Shown here in pieces: positions 63,743 to 64,000 of a DNA stretch of 64,000 bases. Below the pieces are notes generated by a model that was not told the origin of the DNA, made no database searches, and saw only the letters and a program-made list of their open reading frames with translations. The stretch's first letter is position 1; every line of letters starts with the position of its first letter. Location: positions 1 through 64,000 of the forward strand of contig NZ_RHLN01000017.1 of the NCBI RefSeq assembly GCF_004121075.1, given 5' to 3'. A program made the translations under genes and the position numbers. Source of the DNA: Lutibacter sp. HS1-25. GTDB taxonomy: Bacteria; Bacteroidota; Bacteroidia; Flavobacteriales; Flavobacteriaceae.

Positions 63743-64000
63743 TTATGCAAATAGCTTCATTATTTCAGAAGGAATTCTAACTGGTTTCATTGTCTTTTTG
63801 TCTAATAAACACCAAATAGTTTTAGCTTTTGCTATCAATTTTCCCTCTTTTTGAATTTCAACAATACGTTCTGATTTTACTCCAACACTACTTTTAACCC
63901 AAGTATTAATTTGAATTTTATCTCCTAATTTTGCAAAAGAAACATAATCAATTTCATGACGTAAAACTACCCAAACATAAGCTTCATTAATAATGTCATT
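63743..64000 (-). CDS. Hotdog-fold acyl-CoA thioesterase, partial
   Basis: The C-terminal 85 residues of a gene continuing past the right edge. WVVLRHEIDYVSFAKLGDKI, the strand SSVGVKSERIVEIQ, and KAKTIWCLLDKKTMKPVRIP fit 4-hydroxybenzoyl-CoA thioesterase/YbgC-like hotdog proteins, which hydrolyse acyl-CoA. The catalytic aspartate region lies outside the window. The gene is convergent with the glycosyltransferase. Confidence 0.88.
   Translation of the reverse strand, partial: NDIINEAYVWVVLRHEIDYVSFAKLGDKIQINTWVKSSVGVKSERIVEIQKEGKLIAKAKTIWCLLDKKTMKPVRIPSEIMKLFA

Overview
The window is chromosomal DNA from an AT-rich member of the Bacteroidota, almost certainly a Flavobacteriaceae species. The signs are a type IX secretion (T9SS) type B C-terminal domain, TonB-dependent and carboxypeptidase-regulatory-domain proteins, retropepsin-PDZ and DUF1573 proteins, a PurL of about 1,216 residues, many TAnnTTTG promoter boxes (the Bacteroidota -7 element) and frequent TTG starts. 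The genus cannot be fixed from the sequence. Most of the window is core genome. There is no CRISPR array, prophage, toxin-antitoxin cluster or large biosynthetic cluster, and I saw no tRNA or rRNA gene. The only transposon trace is a truncated ISAon1-like transposase at the left edge.

Layout. 1-6 kb: transposase fragment, a helical lipoprotein and two sensor kinases without a DNA-binding partner. 5.8-8.4 kb: an HxlR regulator divergent from a YhdH-type oxidoreductase, then a surface-type protein. 8.6-12.3 kb: purL, with an in-frame copy of a flavobacterial palindromic repeat. 12.4-17.3 kb: a large T9SS cargo protein, an MtfA-like peptidase and an OB-fold lipoprotein. 17.3-22.5 kb: ung and a Smr-less MutS2 diverging from overlapping promoters, then a MATE exporter operon. 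22.6-31 kb: an intergenic stem-loop repeat, two peroxiredoxins, and the run dgkA, ftsK, lolA-like, lptF/G-like, ribB, DUF4369 lipoprotein. 31-38 kb: valS, DUF1573, retropepsin-PDZ, aminotransferase and murB. 38-45.8 kb: DEAD-box helicase, a TlpA-like lipoprotein without CxxC, a YbiT-type ABC-F protein, rny, a probable 6S RNA, zapA and a ZapB-like coiled coil. 45.9-51.5 kb: envelope M23 protein, TonB receptor and M20 peptidase. 51.8-55.4 kb: small lipoprotein, a 51-residue basic protein, and a probable damage-response operon (self-cleaving-type S24 repressor, DnaQ/GIY-YIG nuclease, unknown protein). 55.5-64 kb: ABC exporter, an extended SDR plus steroid 5-alpha-reductase homologue, RhlE-like helicase, cold-shock-domain protein, ecotin, membrane protein, glycosyltransferase and a truncated thioesterase.

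Several neighbours make functional sense together. Peroxide defence (two peroxiredoxins) sits beside the redox-type regulator theme seen at 6 kb. FtsK, LolA-like and LptF/G-like genes link division with envelope assembly. ZapA, the ZapB-like protein, the 6S RNA candidate and RNase Y form a division/RNA block. Two DEAD-box helicases share an almost identical extended promoter, and a cold-shock-domain protein lies close to the second.

Nothing here is an obvious new large system. The best leads are the S24-repressor/nuclease operon (52.7-55.4 kb), the SDR plus 5-alpha-reductase pair (57.5-59.3 kb), the 6S RNA candidate (45 kb), the ABC-F protein with a lost second Walker A, and the two classes of dispersed repeat at 11.5 and 22.7 kb.
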